The notes beneath the pieces are model-generated. The model was given only the letters and a program-made list of their open reading frames with translations. It ran no database searches and was not told the DNA's origin. From a virus: a DNA stretch of 20,461 bases. The stretch lies in the IMG/VR virus record IMGVR_UViG_3300030103_003475, positions 1,989 to 22,449 of that record. One strand, 5' to 3'. Numbering within the stretch: position 1 is the stretch's first letter; the number at the start of each line of letters is the position of its first letter. Positions 6,853-13,309 of this stretch are shown here, piece by piece. The translations under genes and the position numbers were made by a program.

Positions 6853-7648
6853 GCCGGAAGAATTAAAAGATAAAAATTTTAAAATATTTTTAGGAATGCC
6901 CATGTATGGTGGCATGGTCTCAGAAGCGACAGTTCATGGATTACTAGAATTACAACAATGGAGTATGGCAAAAAAGGTTGGACTACGATTTCAATCCATG
7001 GGTAATGAAAGTTTAATAACTAGAGCTCGTAATACAATTGTTTCCATGATGATGGATCAAACTGATTTTGTAGCAACGCATTTATTATTTATTGATGCTG
7101 ATATTGGTTTTCAGTGGCAAAATATTGAAAGATTATTATGTGCAGACAAAGACATAGTTTGTGGTATTTACCCTAGAAAACATATCTATTTAGAAAAAGT
7201 AAAAAAGATATTAGAAGAAAATCCTAATGCAACTCCTGACGAAATAGAGGCAAAAGCTTTAGGTTATAATGTTAACTTTGACAATCCAGAATTAATAAAA
7301 GGAGAGAACGGTTTTTTTAAAGTTAATGAAGCAGCTACAGGTATGATGCTAGTTAAAAGAGAAGTGTTTCGCACGATGATGAAAAAATTTCCAGAGCGTA
7401 AGTATGAGTCTGATCAAATTGTAAATGGAGGGTATTACAGATCTGATAATTGTTATGACTTATTTGCTGTTGGTCCTTATCAGACATTAGATAAAAAAAG
7501 ATATTTGTCTGAAGATTACTACTTCTCAAGACTATGGACTGAAGAGTGTGGTGGAGAGATATGGGCAGATTTATCCATGCCTTTAACACATTTTGGTAAC
7601 AGAGCATTTAAAGGTCACGTTGGGACTTTAGTGGCGGAAAAAAAATAA
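6845..7648 (+). CDS. GT-A glycosyltransferase, phage type
   Basis: This 267-residue enzyme is predicted to transfer a sugar from a nucleotide-sugar donor. It opens with 'FKIFLGMPMYGG' (12-23), the first strand of a GT-A fold. 'LITRARNTIVSMMM' (57-70) follows, then the metal/nucleotide-binding DxD motif in 'LLFIDADIGF' (D84 and D86), 'DIVCGIYPRK', an acidic 'LSEDYYFSRLW' (E223, D224) in the usual acceptor-base region, and 'LTHFGNRAFKGH' near the end. This order resembles family-2-like or Anp1-like glycosyltransferases seen in many marine phages. Donor and acceptor are unknown. It sits inside the oxygenase cluster, overlapping oxygenase E by 8 bases and oxygenase F by 1, which suggests it acts on the same targets, possibly by glycosylating hydroxylated residues. 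Confidence 0.82.
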   Translation: MIKPEELKDKNFKIFLGMPMYGGMVSEATVHGLLELQQWSMAKKVGLRFQSMGNESLITRARNTIVSMMMDQTDFVATHLLFIDADIGFQWQNIERLLCADKDIVCGIYPRKHIYLEKVKKILEENPNATPDEIEAKALGYNVNFDNPELIKGENGFFKVNEAATGMMLVKREVFRTMMKKFPERKYESDQIVNGGYYRSDNCYDLFAVGPYQTLDKKRYLSEDYYFSRLWTEECGGEIWADLSMPLTHFGNRAFKGHVGTLVAEKK

Positions 7649-8286
7649 TGGAAATAAAATCATTAGATAATGACAACGGTTACATATTAGATGATGTACC
7701 AGTTCATATTTTTGAACAATTAAAATTACATATACAAGATGTAAACTTACCTGAAGCTAATAAAGATTTAGCAGGTAACATATCTAAAGAGTTTCATTTA
7801 CCAAAAGGGCCAGAAATTCTTCAATCATATATTCTTGAATTAAAAGATATTTATACTCAAAGATTTAAAATAATGGATCATTATACTATTCTTACAGATT
7901 CATTACCTTTTTGTTTAAATAGCACATGGGTAAATTTTCAAAAAAAATATGAATTTAATCCAGTGCATGTTCATTCAGGACTTTTTAGTTTTGTTATATG
8001 GATACAAATACCTTACACAAAAGAAGAAGAATTAAATTCTGAACACTGTAAAGCAAGTAATACGAAAGCTGCAGGTGCCTTTTCTTTTGTATATCCTGAT
8101 ATACAAGGAAACATACAATCTGATATTATATGTGCTGATAAAAATTATGAAGGAAGAATAGCTTTTTTTCCTGCGAGGATGGCACATTGTGTTTATCCTT
8201 TTTACACATCAGATCAAGAGAGAATAACTGTATCAGGAAATGTTTTTTTAGAAGTAAATAATGAATATAAAAATACTACAACATAA
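7648..8286 (+). CDS. 2OG-Fe(II) oxygenase-like protein F (HxH type)
   Basis: This 212-residue protein matches the phage 2OG-Fe(II) oxygenase family 5 pattern. 'WVNFQKKYEFNPVHVHSG' holds H107 and H109, followed by the hydrophobic strand 'FSFVIWIQIP', an insertion, 'GAFSFVYPD', 'GRIAFFPARMAHCVYPF' with distal H180, and 'ERITVSGNVFLEV' with R192 as the 2-oxoglutarate anchor. The second ligand position is His rather than Asp, as I recall is usual for this family. It shares the closing 'xITxxGN' strand with the gene at 11495. The TAATG junction with the glycosyltransferase and the 26-base overlap with the next gene argue for one tightly coupled operon. Confidence 0.8.
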   Translation: MEIKSLDNDNGYILDDVPVHIFEQLKLHIQDVNLPEANKDLAGNISKEFHLPKGPEILQSYILELKDIYTQRFKIMDHYTILTDSLPFCLNSTWVNFQKKYEFNPVHVHSGLFSFVIWIQIPYTKEEELNSEHCKASNTKAAGAFSFVYPDIQGNIQSDIICADKNYEGRIAFFPARMAHCVYPFYTSDQERITVSGNVFLEVNNEYKNTTT

Positions 8287-8812
8287 TGAATTTTCTTTAT
8301 TTGCTGTATACGTTTTAGAGGACTTTTTAAGTGAACAAGAAAATTTGTTAGTCACTGAAGAAGTAAAAAAATGTATACAGGAGGATAATTTACTTACTAA
8401 TAAAACTAACGTTCATGCCGAAATGACATCTTGGCAATCAGCTTTAAAAAGGGAAAACCTAGAATTTTTCTTTAAAAAGGTAGCTGACATGGTGATGATT
8501 ATTTATAAGATGAGGGAACCCAATCCTAACCGAGCACAAGAGTTAACTTTTTTTGACTCGTGGGCAATGAAACACAATAAAAATGACTACACAAGAAACC
8601 ATATTCACGGCTCAACAATGTTTTCTGGTAGCTACAATTGTTTAGTTCCAAGCTCTGATCAATTTATGTTTTTTCCAGATTTTACAGATAATGTTCAAAT
8701 GAAGTCAAATCAACTAATATTCTTTCATGGACTTGCAAAACATAGTGTAAATAAGAACTCTTCACATAATCCACGATATTCTCTTGCTTTTAATATGGAA
8801 ATTGATTCATAG
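8261..8812 (+). CDS. 2OG-Fe(II) oxygenase-like protein G (HxH type)
   Basis: This is a 183-residue protein. 'SWAMKHNKNDYTRNHIHG' carries H114 and H116, followed by 'STMFSGSYNCLVPSSDQFMFF' in pieces (118-138), 'NQLIFFHGLAKHSV' with distal H161 (or H156), and 'NPRYSLAFNMEI' with R172 as the 2-oxoglutarate anchor. The His-x-His-Gly plus 'FSG.Y' pattern is typical of the family 5 phage oxygenases found in cyanophages and pelagiphages. The start at 8261 gives a 26-base overlap with oxygenase F; an ATG at 8286 is out of frame and stops soon after. It closes the first cluster, 19 bases before the hub gene. Confidence 0.8.
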   Translation: MNIKILQHNEFSLFAVYVLEDFLSEQENLLVTEEVKKCIQEDNLLTNKTNVHAEMTSWQSALKRENLEFFFKKVADMVMIIYKMREPNPNRAQELTFFDSWAMKHNKNDYTRNHIHGSTMFSGSYNCLVPSSDQFMFFPDFTDNVQMKSNQLIFFHGLAKHSVNKNSSHNPRYSLAFNMEIDS

Positions 8813-8831
8813 TTAGAATATATTATGCCCT

Positions 8832-10658
8832 ATGCCCTTAGTTAACTTTAGACCAGCACCAGGCATCAATAAAGAAGTGACCGACTACACAGGCGAAGGC
8901 AAGTGGACGGACGGTGATAACGTACGCTTTTTTCAAGGATTGCCACAAAAAATCAAAGGATGGGAGAAGTTTATCTCCACAACCTTAGTAGGTGTTGCAC
9001 GTGATCAACATGCTTGGGTAGCTTTAGATGGCACGAGGTATAATGCTATTGGGACAGATAGAAAACTGTATGTCGTAGAGGAAGGCCTAGCCTATGACAT
9101 TACACCTATAAGAGAAACACAAGCCTTAACTAATCCATTTACTACAAATGCAACAACATCCGTTGTTGTGACAGATACCTCTCATGGTGCTCAAAAAGGT
9201 GATTTTGTAACTTTTGATTCTTTCTCTGCAATTGATGGTCTTGACATGAATAAAGAGTTTGAGATTACCTCTATTGCTAATAGTGATGCTTATGTTGTAA
9301 CAACAACCGCTGCTGCGTCAGGATCTACTTCTGGTGGTGGTGGATCAGGTAACGCAAAGTATCAAATATCAATAGGTCCTGAGCTTTCTACATCAGCTTT
9401 TGGTTGGGGCACAGACACTTGGGGTGCGGGAGGTTGGGGCTCACCTTCGACAACATCAAATGTGACATTAGAGGCAAGACAATGGTCACTTGATAATTTT
9501 GGTGAAGATTTGATAGCCACAGTTTTAAATGGTGGAGCTTTTCAATGGGATACTTCAGTGGGCGTAAGCACTAGAGCTGCTGCTATATCTGGAGCTCCTA
9601 CAGCATCAAGATTAAGTTTAGTTTCAACCCCTGACCGACATTTAGTTTTTATGGGAACAGAAAATACGATTGGCTCATCAAACTCTCAAGATGATTTGCT
9701 TATTAGATTCTCTGATCAAGAAGATATTACTACTTATCAACCAACAGCAGAAAACACTGCTGGTTCTCTTCGTATTGCTGATGGATCACGAATCGTGGCA
9801 GCAGAGAGATCAAGAGGTCAAATACTCGTGTGGACAGACACCTCATTACATTCCATGCAATTTATCGGACCACCTTTTACGTTTGGATTACGTCAACTAG
9901 GTCAAAACTGTGGAATCATTGGTAGTCATGCAGGTATTGATTTAAATGGTGTTGCTTATTGGATGTCTCAAGATTCTTTCTTCTTGTTTGATGGTACAGT
10001 TAAAAAACTACCATGCACAGTAGAACAATTTGTATTTAATAATATTAACATTACAGGATCAGAAAACGCCTTTGCAGGGCATAATGGTGAGTTTAATGAA
10101 ATAATGTGGTTTTATCCTAGAACAGGATCAGATCAAATAAATGCTATTGTTGCTTATAATTATTTAGAACAAACATGGTGGACTGGAACATTATCAAGAA
10201 CTACATGGATTGATAGAGAAGTTTATGAAAACCCAGTTGGAACCGAATATCTATCTACTACCATAGCTAATAATGAAACAATCTCAGGATTAACAGATGG
10301 TGCAACACAATTGTATTTACATGAAACAGGCAATGATGCAGATGGAGAGGCCATGATTGCTTTTGTTAAATCAGGCTCTGTTGAAATAGGTGAGGGCAAC
10401 GATTTATTATTTGTTTCCAAGTTAATTCCAGATGTGCAGAATCAAGAGGGAACATTAAATGCAAAGCTAGAGTTTAAAAATTATCCAAACACTAGCACAA
10501 GCACTATTAAAACAGCAACCTTTACTGATGCCACCGAGTTTGTTAGTTTAAGAGGACGAGGAAGAGAATTCACAGTCAATGTTGTTTCAAATACCACTGG
10601 CACAGCATGGAGATTAGGAACACAGCGTTTTGATATACAACCTGATGGTAGAAGATAA
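8832..10658 (+). CDS. Tail hub / DNA-stabilisation-like virion protein
   Basis: This is a 608-residue protein. The N-terminus ('MPLVNFRPAPGINKEVTDY', 'GKWTDGDNVRFFQGLPQKI', 'GWEKF') is characteristic of a large structural protein of marine podovirus-like phages that I relate to the P22 gp10-type tail accessory or packaged-DNA stabilisation proteins. An inserted small domain spans about 105-165, followed by a Gly-Ser linker and a Trp-Gly motif (192-203, WGTDTWGAGGWG). The centre holds propeller-like repeats ('HLVFMGTEN', 'QILVWTDTSLHSMQFIGPPFTFG', split here at 20 or fewer residues, and 'GVAYWMSQDSFFLFDGTVKKLP'), and a beta-rich C-terminus follows. Such proteins close the portal after packaging or link portal and tail. 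G+C is higher than in the flanking oxygenase genes in the lines I counted. Exact role is inferred. Confidence 0.75.
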   Translation: MPLVNFRPAPGINKEVTDYTGEGKWTDGDNVRFFQGLPQKIKGWEKFISTTLVGVARDQHAWVALDGTRYNAIGTDRKLYVVEEGLAYDITPIRETQALTNPFTTNATTSVVVTDTSHGAQKGDFVTFDSFSAIDGLDMNKEFEITSIANSDAYVVTTTAAASGSTSGGGGSGNAKYQISIGPELSTSAFGWGTDTWGAGGWGSPSTTSNVTLEARQWSLDNFGEDLIATVLNGGAFQWDTSVGVSTRAAAISGAPTASRLSLVSTPDRHLVFMGTENTIGSSNSQDDLLIRFSDQEDITTYQPTAENTAGSLRIADGSRIVAAERSRGQILVWTDTSLHSMQFIGPPFTFGLRQLGQNCGIIGSHAGIDLNGVAYWMSQDSFFLFDGTVKKLPCTVEQFVFNNINITGSENAFAGHNGEFNEIMWFYPRTGSDQINAIVAYNYLEQTWWTGTLSRTTWIDREVYENPVGTEYLSTTIANNETISGLTDGATQLYLHETGNDADGEAMIAFVKSGSVEIGEGNDLLFVSKLIPDVQNQEGTLNAKLEFKNYPNTSTSTIKTATFTDATEFVSLRGRGREFTVNVVSNTTGTAWRLGTQRFDIQPDGRR

Positions 10659-10825
10659 TGGCTAAATTAGTATTACAAAGGTTCCCAGATCCTAGAGATG
10701 AATATCAAAGAGAGCAACAAGCTGAACTTATTAGACAACTAGAGGAATTAGTGCAACAATTAAACACTCAATATACACAAGATACTCAAGAGGAATCCAC
10801 AAGAAGAACGTGGTTTTTTAAATAA
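10658..10825 (+). CDS. Small coiled-coil virion-module protein (55 aa)
   Basis: The ATG at 10658 overlaps the hub gene's TAA, and the TAA at 10823-10825 directly precedes the next ATG, so this 55-residue gene fits exactly between two structural genes. It begins MAKLVLQRFPDPRDEYQ, continues with a Glu/Gln/Leu-rich helix (about 17-45, 'LIRQLEELVQQLN') able to form a coiled coil, and ends 'EESTRRTWFFK'. From memory, similar proteins of about 55-60 residues follow the hub gene in many marine podovirus-like phages. The function is unknown; a small virion or assembly component is likely. Its position and perfect packing are stronger evidence than its sequence. Confidence 0.75.
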   Translation: MAKLVLQRFPDPRDEYQREQQAELIRQLEELVQQLNTQYTQDTQEESTRRTWFFK

Positions 10826-11182
10826 ATGGCTGACGTTTTTAAAAGATTTATTGCAAATTTGACAACTACAGATTTAACAACTGTTTTTGAAGTGCCTACT
10901 GCAAACGTAGCGTCAACACCACCAACACCAGTTTCTACATTTATAGTGCAAACTATAAATACACATAATTATGACGGATCAAGTGCGGTAACTGTTAATT
11001 TTGACCACAATAATGGAAGTGCTGATTTTCAAATATTTCAAGTAGATGTATCAGCATCTGATACGAATACAATAAGCACAAGTATGGTCTATCAAGAGGG
11101 AGATAAAATGAAGGTACAGGCTAACGCTGCCTCAAGGGCAATAATTGAGGTATCTTTATTAGAGGTAAAACAGCAACAATAA
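10826..11182 (+). CDS. Small beta-rich virion protein
   Basis: This 118-residue protein begins MADVFKRFIANLTTTDLTTVF, followed by a Thr-, Val- and Asp-rich beta-strand pattern ('STFIVQTINTHNYDG', 'VTVNFDH', 'FQIFQVDV') and the closing 'VYQEGDKMKVQANAASRAIIEVSLLEV'-type segment (89-113). This ending is, in my memory, widespread in small phage structural proteins encoded next to hub genes. A head-decoration, neck or fibre-adaptor role is possible. It starts on the base after the 55-residue gene and overlaps the following gene by one base. Confidence 0.65.
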   Translation: MADVFKRFIANLTTTDLTTVFEVPTANVASTPPTPVSTFIVQTINTHNYDGSSAVTVNFDHNNGSADFQIFQVDVSASDTNTISTSMVYQEGDKMKVQANAASRAIIEVSLLEVKQQQ

Positions 11183-11505
11183 TGTCTCCTTTTCAACTGT
11201 TACAAGTTTGGAGAAATAAACCTTTTAAAAAAACAAACTATGAAAATATCAAAGCATTCTATGATGATTATAAATACGTAGAAATGAAACCTAATTCACA
11301 GATTAGTTTGACAGAGGGACTGTTTCATATCATTTTACCTCACCCTGGAGAATGGGTGAAACAAAATTTCAAATTAGAAAGATATATAACTTTATGTAAT
11401 GAAACTAATTCATTCTTATATTTTACTTTAAAGCAGTCATTACTTTTTGACGATGAGCAAGAATACAAACTGCACGTAAAAAATGGTGTGAACCTTGCAA
11501 ATTGA
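11182..11505 (+). CDS. Unrecognised 107-residue phage protein
   Basis: I do not recognise this protein. It starts MSPFQLLQVWRNKPFKKTNY, is rich in aromatic and charged residues, and has no signal peptide, membrane segment or HxD/HxH...H oxygenase motif. The middle ('SLTEGLFHIILPHPGEW', about 42-58) has beta-strand character. It is coupled to the upstream virion gene by a TAATG junction and overlaps the next oxygenase gene by 11 bases, so it opens the second accessory cluster. It might be an oxygenase partner, a virion adaptor or an unrelated accessory protein; nothing in the sequence decides. Confidence 0.6.
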   Translation: MSPFQLLQVWRNKPFKKTNYENIKAFYDDYKYVEMKPNSQISLTEGLFHIILPHPGEWVKQNFKLERYITLCNETNSFLYFTLKQSLLFDDEQEYKLHVKNGVNLAN

Positions 11506-12034
11506 CTTATTTTCAATACCTATTTGGATAGGTAATATTGATACATCAAAAATTATTCTTGATACTAAAGAATTAAAACCGACTTTCGGATCTGAATTAA
11601 ATACAACATTTGATGATGGGGAAGGCAGTAAAGTCACACAAGATAGTATTGATTATTTAAACTCAGTAATTATTGGCCAGTTGAATAATTTTTTTAAAAG
11701 AAATTATGTGATTGACATTACTAATATTTGGGAAAATCATTATAATCAAGATGATTTTCAAGAAAATCATATACATGCTAATTCTGATCTTTCTTTTATA
11801 ATTTATAAGAAAATTAAAGAAGCTAGGACACAATTTGTAAATCCATCCGCAAAACTTTTAGATGCATTTTATTCAAGCTGTATCATAAAAAAAAATATAT
11901 TAGGTCAAGAATTTTTTGTTCCAGAGTGTAGAGAAAACCAAATTGTAATTTTTCCTAGCTATTTAGAACACTTTGTGAGAAAAACAAATGATGCTATAAC
12001 AATAGCAGGTAATTTAAATATTACATTTGAATGA
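11495..12034 (+). CDS. 2OG oxygenase-like protein H lacking the usual Arg
   Basis: This is a 179-residue protein. The TTG start is chosen because the product then begins 'MQIDLFSIPIWIGNI', a typical opening for phage 2OG oxygenases of this type ('LF..P[IV]W'). 'FQENHIHANSDLSFIIY' provides H92 and H94 (HxH type), and 'NQIVIFPSYLEHFV' provides the distal H159. The last strand reads 'NDAITIAGNLNI', whereas oxygenase F has 'QERITVSGNVFL'. The Arg that should anchor 2-oxoglutarate is therefore replaced by Ala167. It may use a different basic residue (K163 or R162), a different cosubstrate, or be inactive. It overlaps the next gene by 4 bases (ATGA). Confidence 0.72.
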   Translation: MQIDLFSIPIWIGNIDTSKIILDTKELKPTFGSELNTTFDDGEGSKVTQDSIDYLNSVIIGQLNNFFKRNYVIDITNIWENHYNQDDFQENHIHANSDLSFIIYKKIKEARTQFVNPSAKLLDAFYSSCIIKKNILGQEFFVPECRENQIVIFPSYLEHFVRKTNDAITIAGNLNITFE

Positions 12035-12531
12035 GATTCATAGAAGATAAATTAATTTTTATAAGTAAAATTAGAAATTATGCAGATAATAATAAAAAAA
12101 TACTCGCATGCATAGATGGATTAAACGATAAAGGTTTATCTTCTACTAATGAACAAATAACAAAAACTGATTGGGACAGTGTAAACTCAAAGAAAGATTA
12201 TTTTTTTCACATTGATTGGGATGTAGACAAACATTTGGAAAAACAATGTGCTATCTTAGGAGCTAATGAAGCTGAGATAGATAAGGTATGGTATCAACAA
12301 TATAGAACTAATTCATCTCATGGGTGGCATACACACGCAGGCGCACATTTTAGCAATGTATACTTTGTTGAATGTAAGAAAGGACAACAAACAGAATTTA
12401 AAAATTTTGATATTGAAGTAGAAGAAGGAGATTTAATTAGTTTTCCAGCATTTTTACCTCACAGGTCAAAAGAAATTATTGATAGTAGAAAAACAGTAAT
12501 AGCTTTTAATACTCAAATACATGGATTGTAA
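12031..12531 (+). CDS. 2OG-Fe(II) oxygenase-like protein I (HxH type)
   Basis: This is a 166-residue protein. 'HGWHTHAGAHFSNVYFVE' gives H100 and H102, 'GDLISFPAFLPHRS' gives the distal H144, and 'SRKTVIAFN' gives R153 or K154 as the 2-oxoglutarate anchor. The short interval between strands and lack of extensions make it a minimal single-domain member. The N-terminal 80 residues are mostly helical with no recognised motif. It overlaps the neighbouring oxygenase genes by 4 and 11 bases. Substrate unknown. Confidence 0.76.
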   Translation: MRFIEDKLIFISKIRNYADNNKKILACIDGLNDKGLSSTNEQITKTDWDSVNSKKDYFFHIDWDVDKHLEKQCAILGANEAEIDKVWYQQYRTNSSHGWHTHAGAHFSNVYFVECKKGQQTEFKNFDIEVEEGDLISFPAFLPHRSKEIIDSRKTVIAFNTQIHGL

Positions 12532-13012
12532 AGTCATAGATAATTTTCTTCCACAAGATATTTTTAACAATATTCAAGAATTGTTAATTAGTGATAAGTT
12601 TGGGTGGTTTTATTGCAATGCAGTGGGAAACCCCTTAGATGATGAAGATGATTATTATATTCATCATTTTTTTGAAGATGGTAAAATTCATAGTCTATAC
12701 TTTGAAAAAGTAATGATCCCTATTTTGTGCAGATTATCTTTTTCGACTAATAATTTAGATAGAGCAAGAGCAAATATGTATACGAAAAAAGAAGAGAGAT
12801 TTATTCATGATTTACATAATGATTCAGATAATAAACACGTTGTAGGTTTATTTTCCTTAAATACAAATAATGGATTTACAATGTTTGATGATGGAAGAAG
12901 GTTTAAATCCACAGCAAATAGAATGCTTATATTTGACGGATCTCAAAGACATTGTAGTGTCACACAGACTGATACGAATATAAGATACAATATCAACATT
13001 AACTTCGTATAG
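12521..13012 (+). CDS. 2OG-Fe(II) oxygenase-like protein J, paralogue of protein A
   Basis: This is a 163-residue protein. 'FIHDLHNDSDNKHVVG' gives H99-N-D101 as iron ligands, 'LIFDGSQRHCSV' gives distal H144, and 'NIRYNINI' gives R155 as the 2-oxoglutarate anchor. It resembles the protein at 1403 along its length: 'KVIDNFL' at residue 4, 'KFGWFY' against 'KFVWFY', 'LNTNNGFTMFDD' against 'LNTNNGYTYFDD', and 'ANRMLIFD' against 'ANRAILFD'. DNA similarity is visible too, for example ATAGATAATTTTCTT near both starts. The pair therefore arose by duplication, or by separate acquisition of two close relatives. It ends the second oxygenase cluster, just before a 43-base gap. Confidence 0.8.
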   Translation: MDCKVIDNFLPQDIFNNIQELLISDKFGWFYCNAVGNPLDDEDDYYIHHFFEDGKIHSLYFEKVMIPILCRLSFSTNNLDRARANMYTKKEERFIHDLHNDSDNKHVVGLFSLNTNNGFTMFDDGRRFKSTANRMLIFDGSQRHCSVTQTDTNIRYNININFV

Positions 13013-13020
13013 AAAAGCTA

Positions 13021-13047
13021 TTGATTTCCTAAGTTTTCGCCTATAAA
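13021..13047 (+). promoter_or_regulatory. Possible promoter before the ejection-protein block
   Basis: The 43-base gap 13013-13055 is one of the two largest gaps in the window. It contains TTGATT (13021-13026) and TATAAA (13042-13047), 15 bases apart, and no Shine-Dalgarno sequence before the ATG at 13056. Transcription starting near 13054 would give an almost leaderless message. The match is weak in such A+T-rich DNA. Confidence 0.25.
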
Positions 13048-13055
13048 ACTATAGT

Positions 13056-13307
13056 ATGGCGAAAATTGTAGATGAACCTAAAATCTTGCGTTACGACATG
13101 ATTGATGGTGAAAAAGTCCCTGTTTATAGTGCTAAAGTAGAAACTACAATAACAAACACTAAAACAGGTCAAGAATATAATTCACATGAGGAGTGTCAGG
13201 CCGACATTGACAATCCTGATACAGAAACAACAGAGGAACATATTAGAAGAGATGTTCACGTAACGGCTCCTAATGTATTTGCTGGAGCACACACACTACC
13301 GGAGTAA
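13056..13307 (+). CDS. Conserved small acidic phage protein, function unknown
   Basis: This 83-residue protein contains 'PKILRYDMIDGEKVPVYSAKV' (within 8-28), 'TTITNTKTGQEYNS', and an acidic stretch ('DNPDTETTEE'). I recall proteins of this form, with the conserved 'VPVY' and 'TITNTKTG.EY' segments, from many marine phages, usually beside virion genes and always without a known function. No membrane segment, catalytic motif or coiled coil is visible. Its ATG lacks a ribosome-binding site. GGAG inside its last codons serves the next gene. Confidence 0.7.
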   Translation: MAKIVDEPKILRYDMIDGEKVPVYSAKVETTITNTKTGQEYNSHEECQADIDNPDTETTEEHIRRDVHVTAPNVFAGAHTLPE

Positions 13308-13309
13308 AA

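Noticed and set aside
4450-8812. Oxygenases plus glycosyltransferase as a DNA-base hypermodification system
   Set aside because: Kept only as an alternative. No thymidylate-synthase-like, TET/JBP-specific or DNA-methyltransferase gene is visible here, and the genes sit among late virion genes rather than with replication genes.
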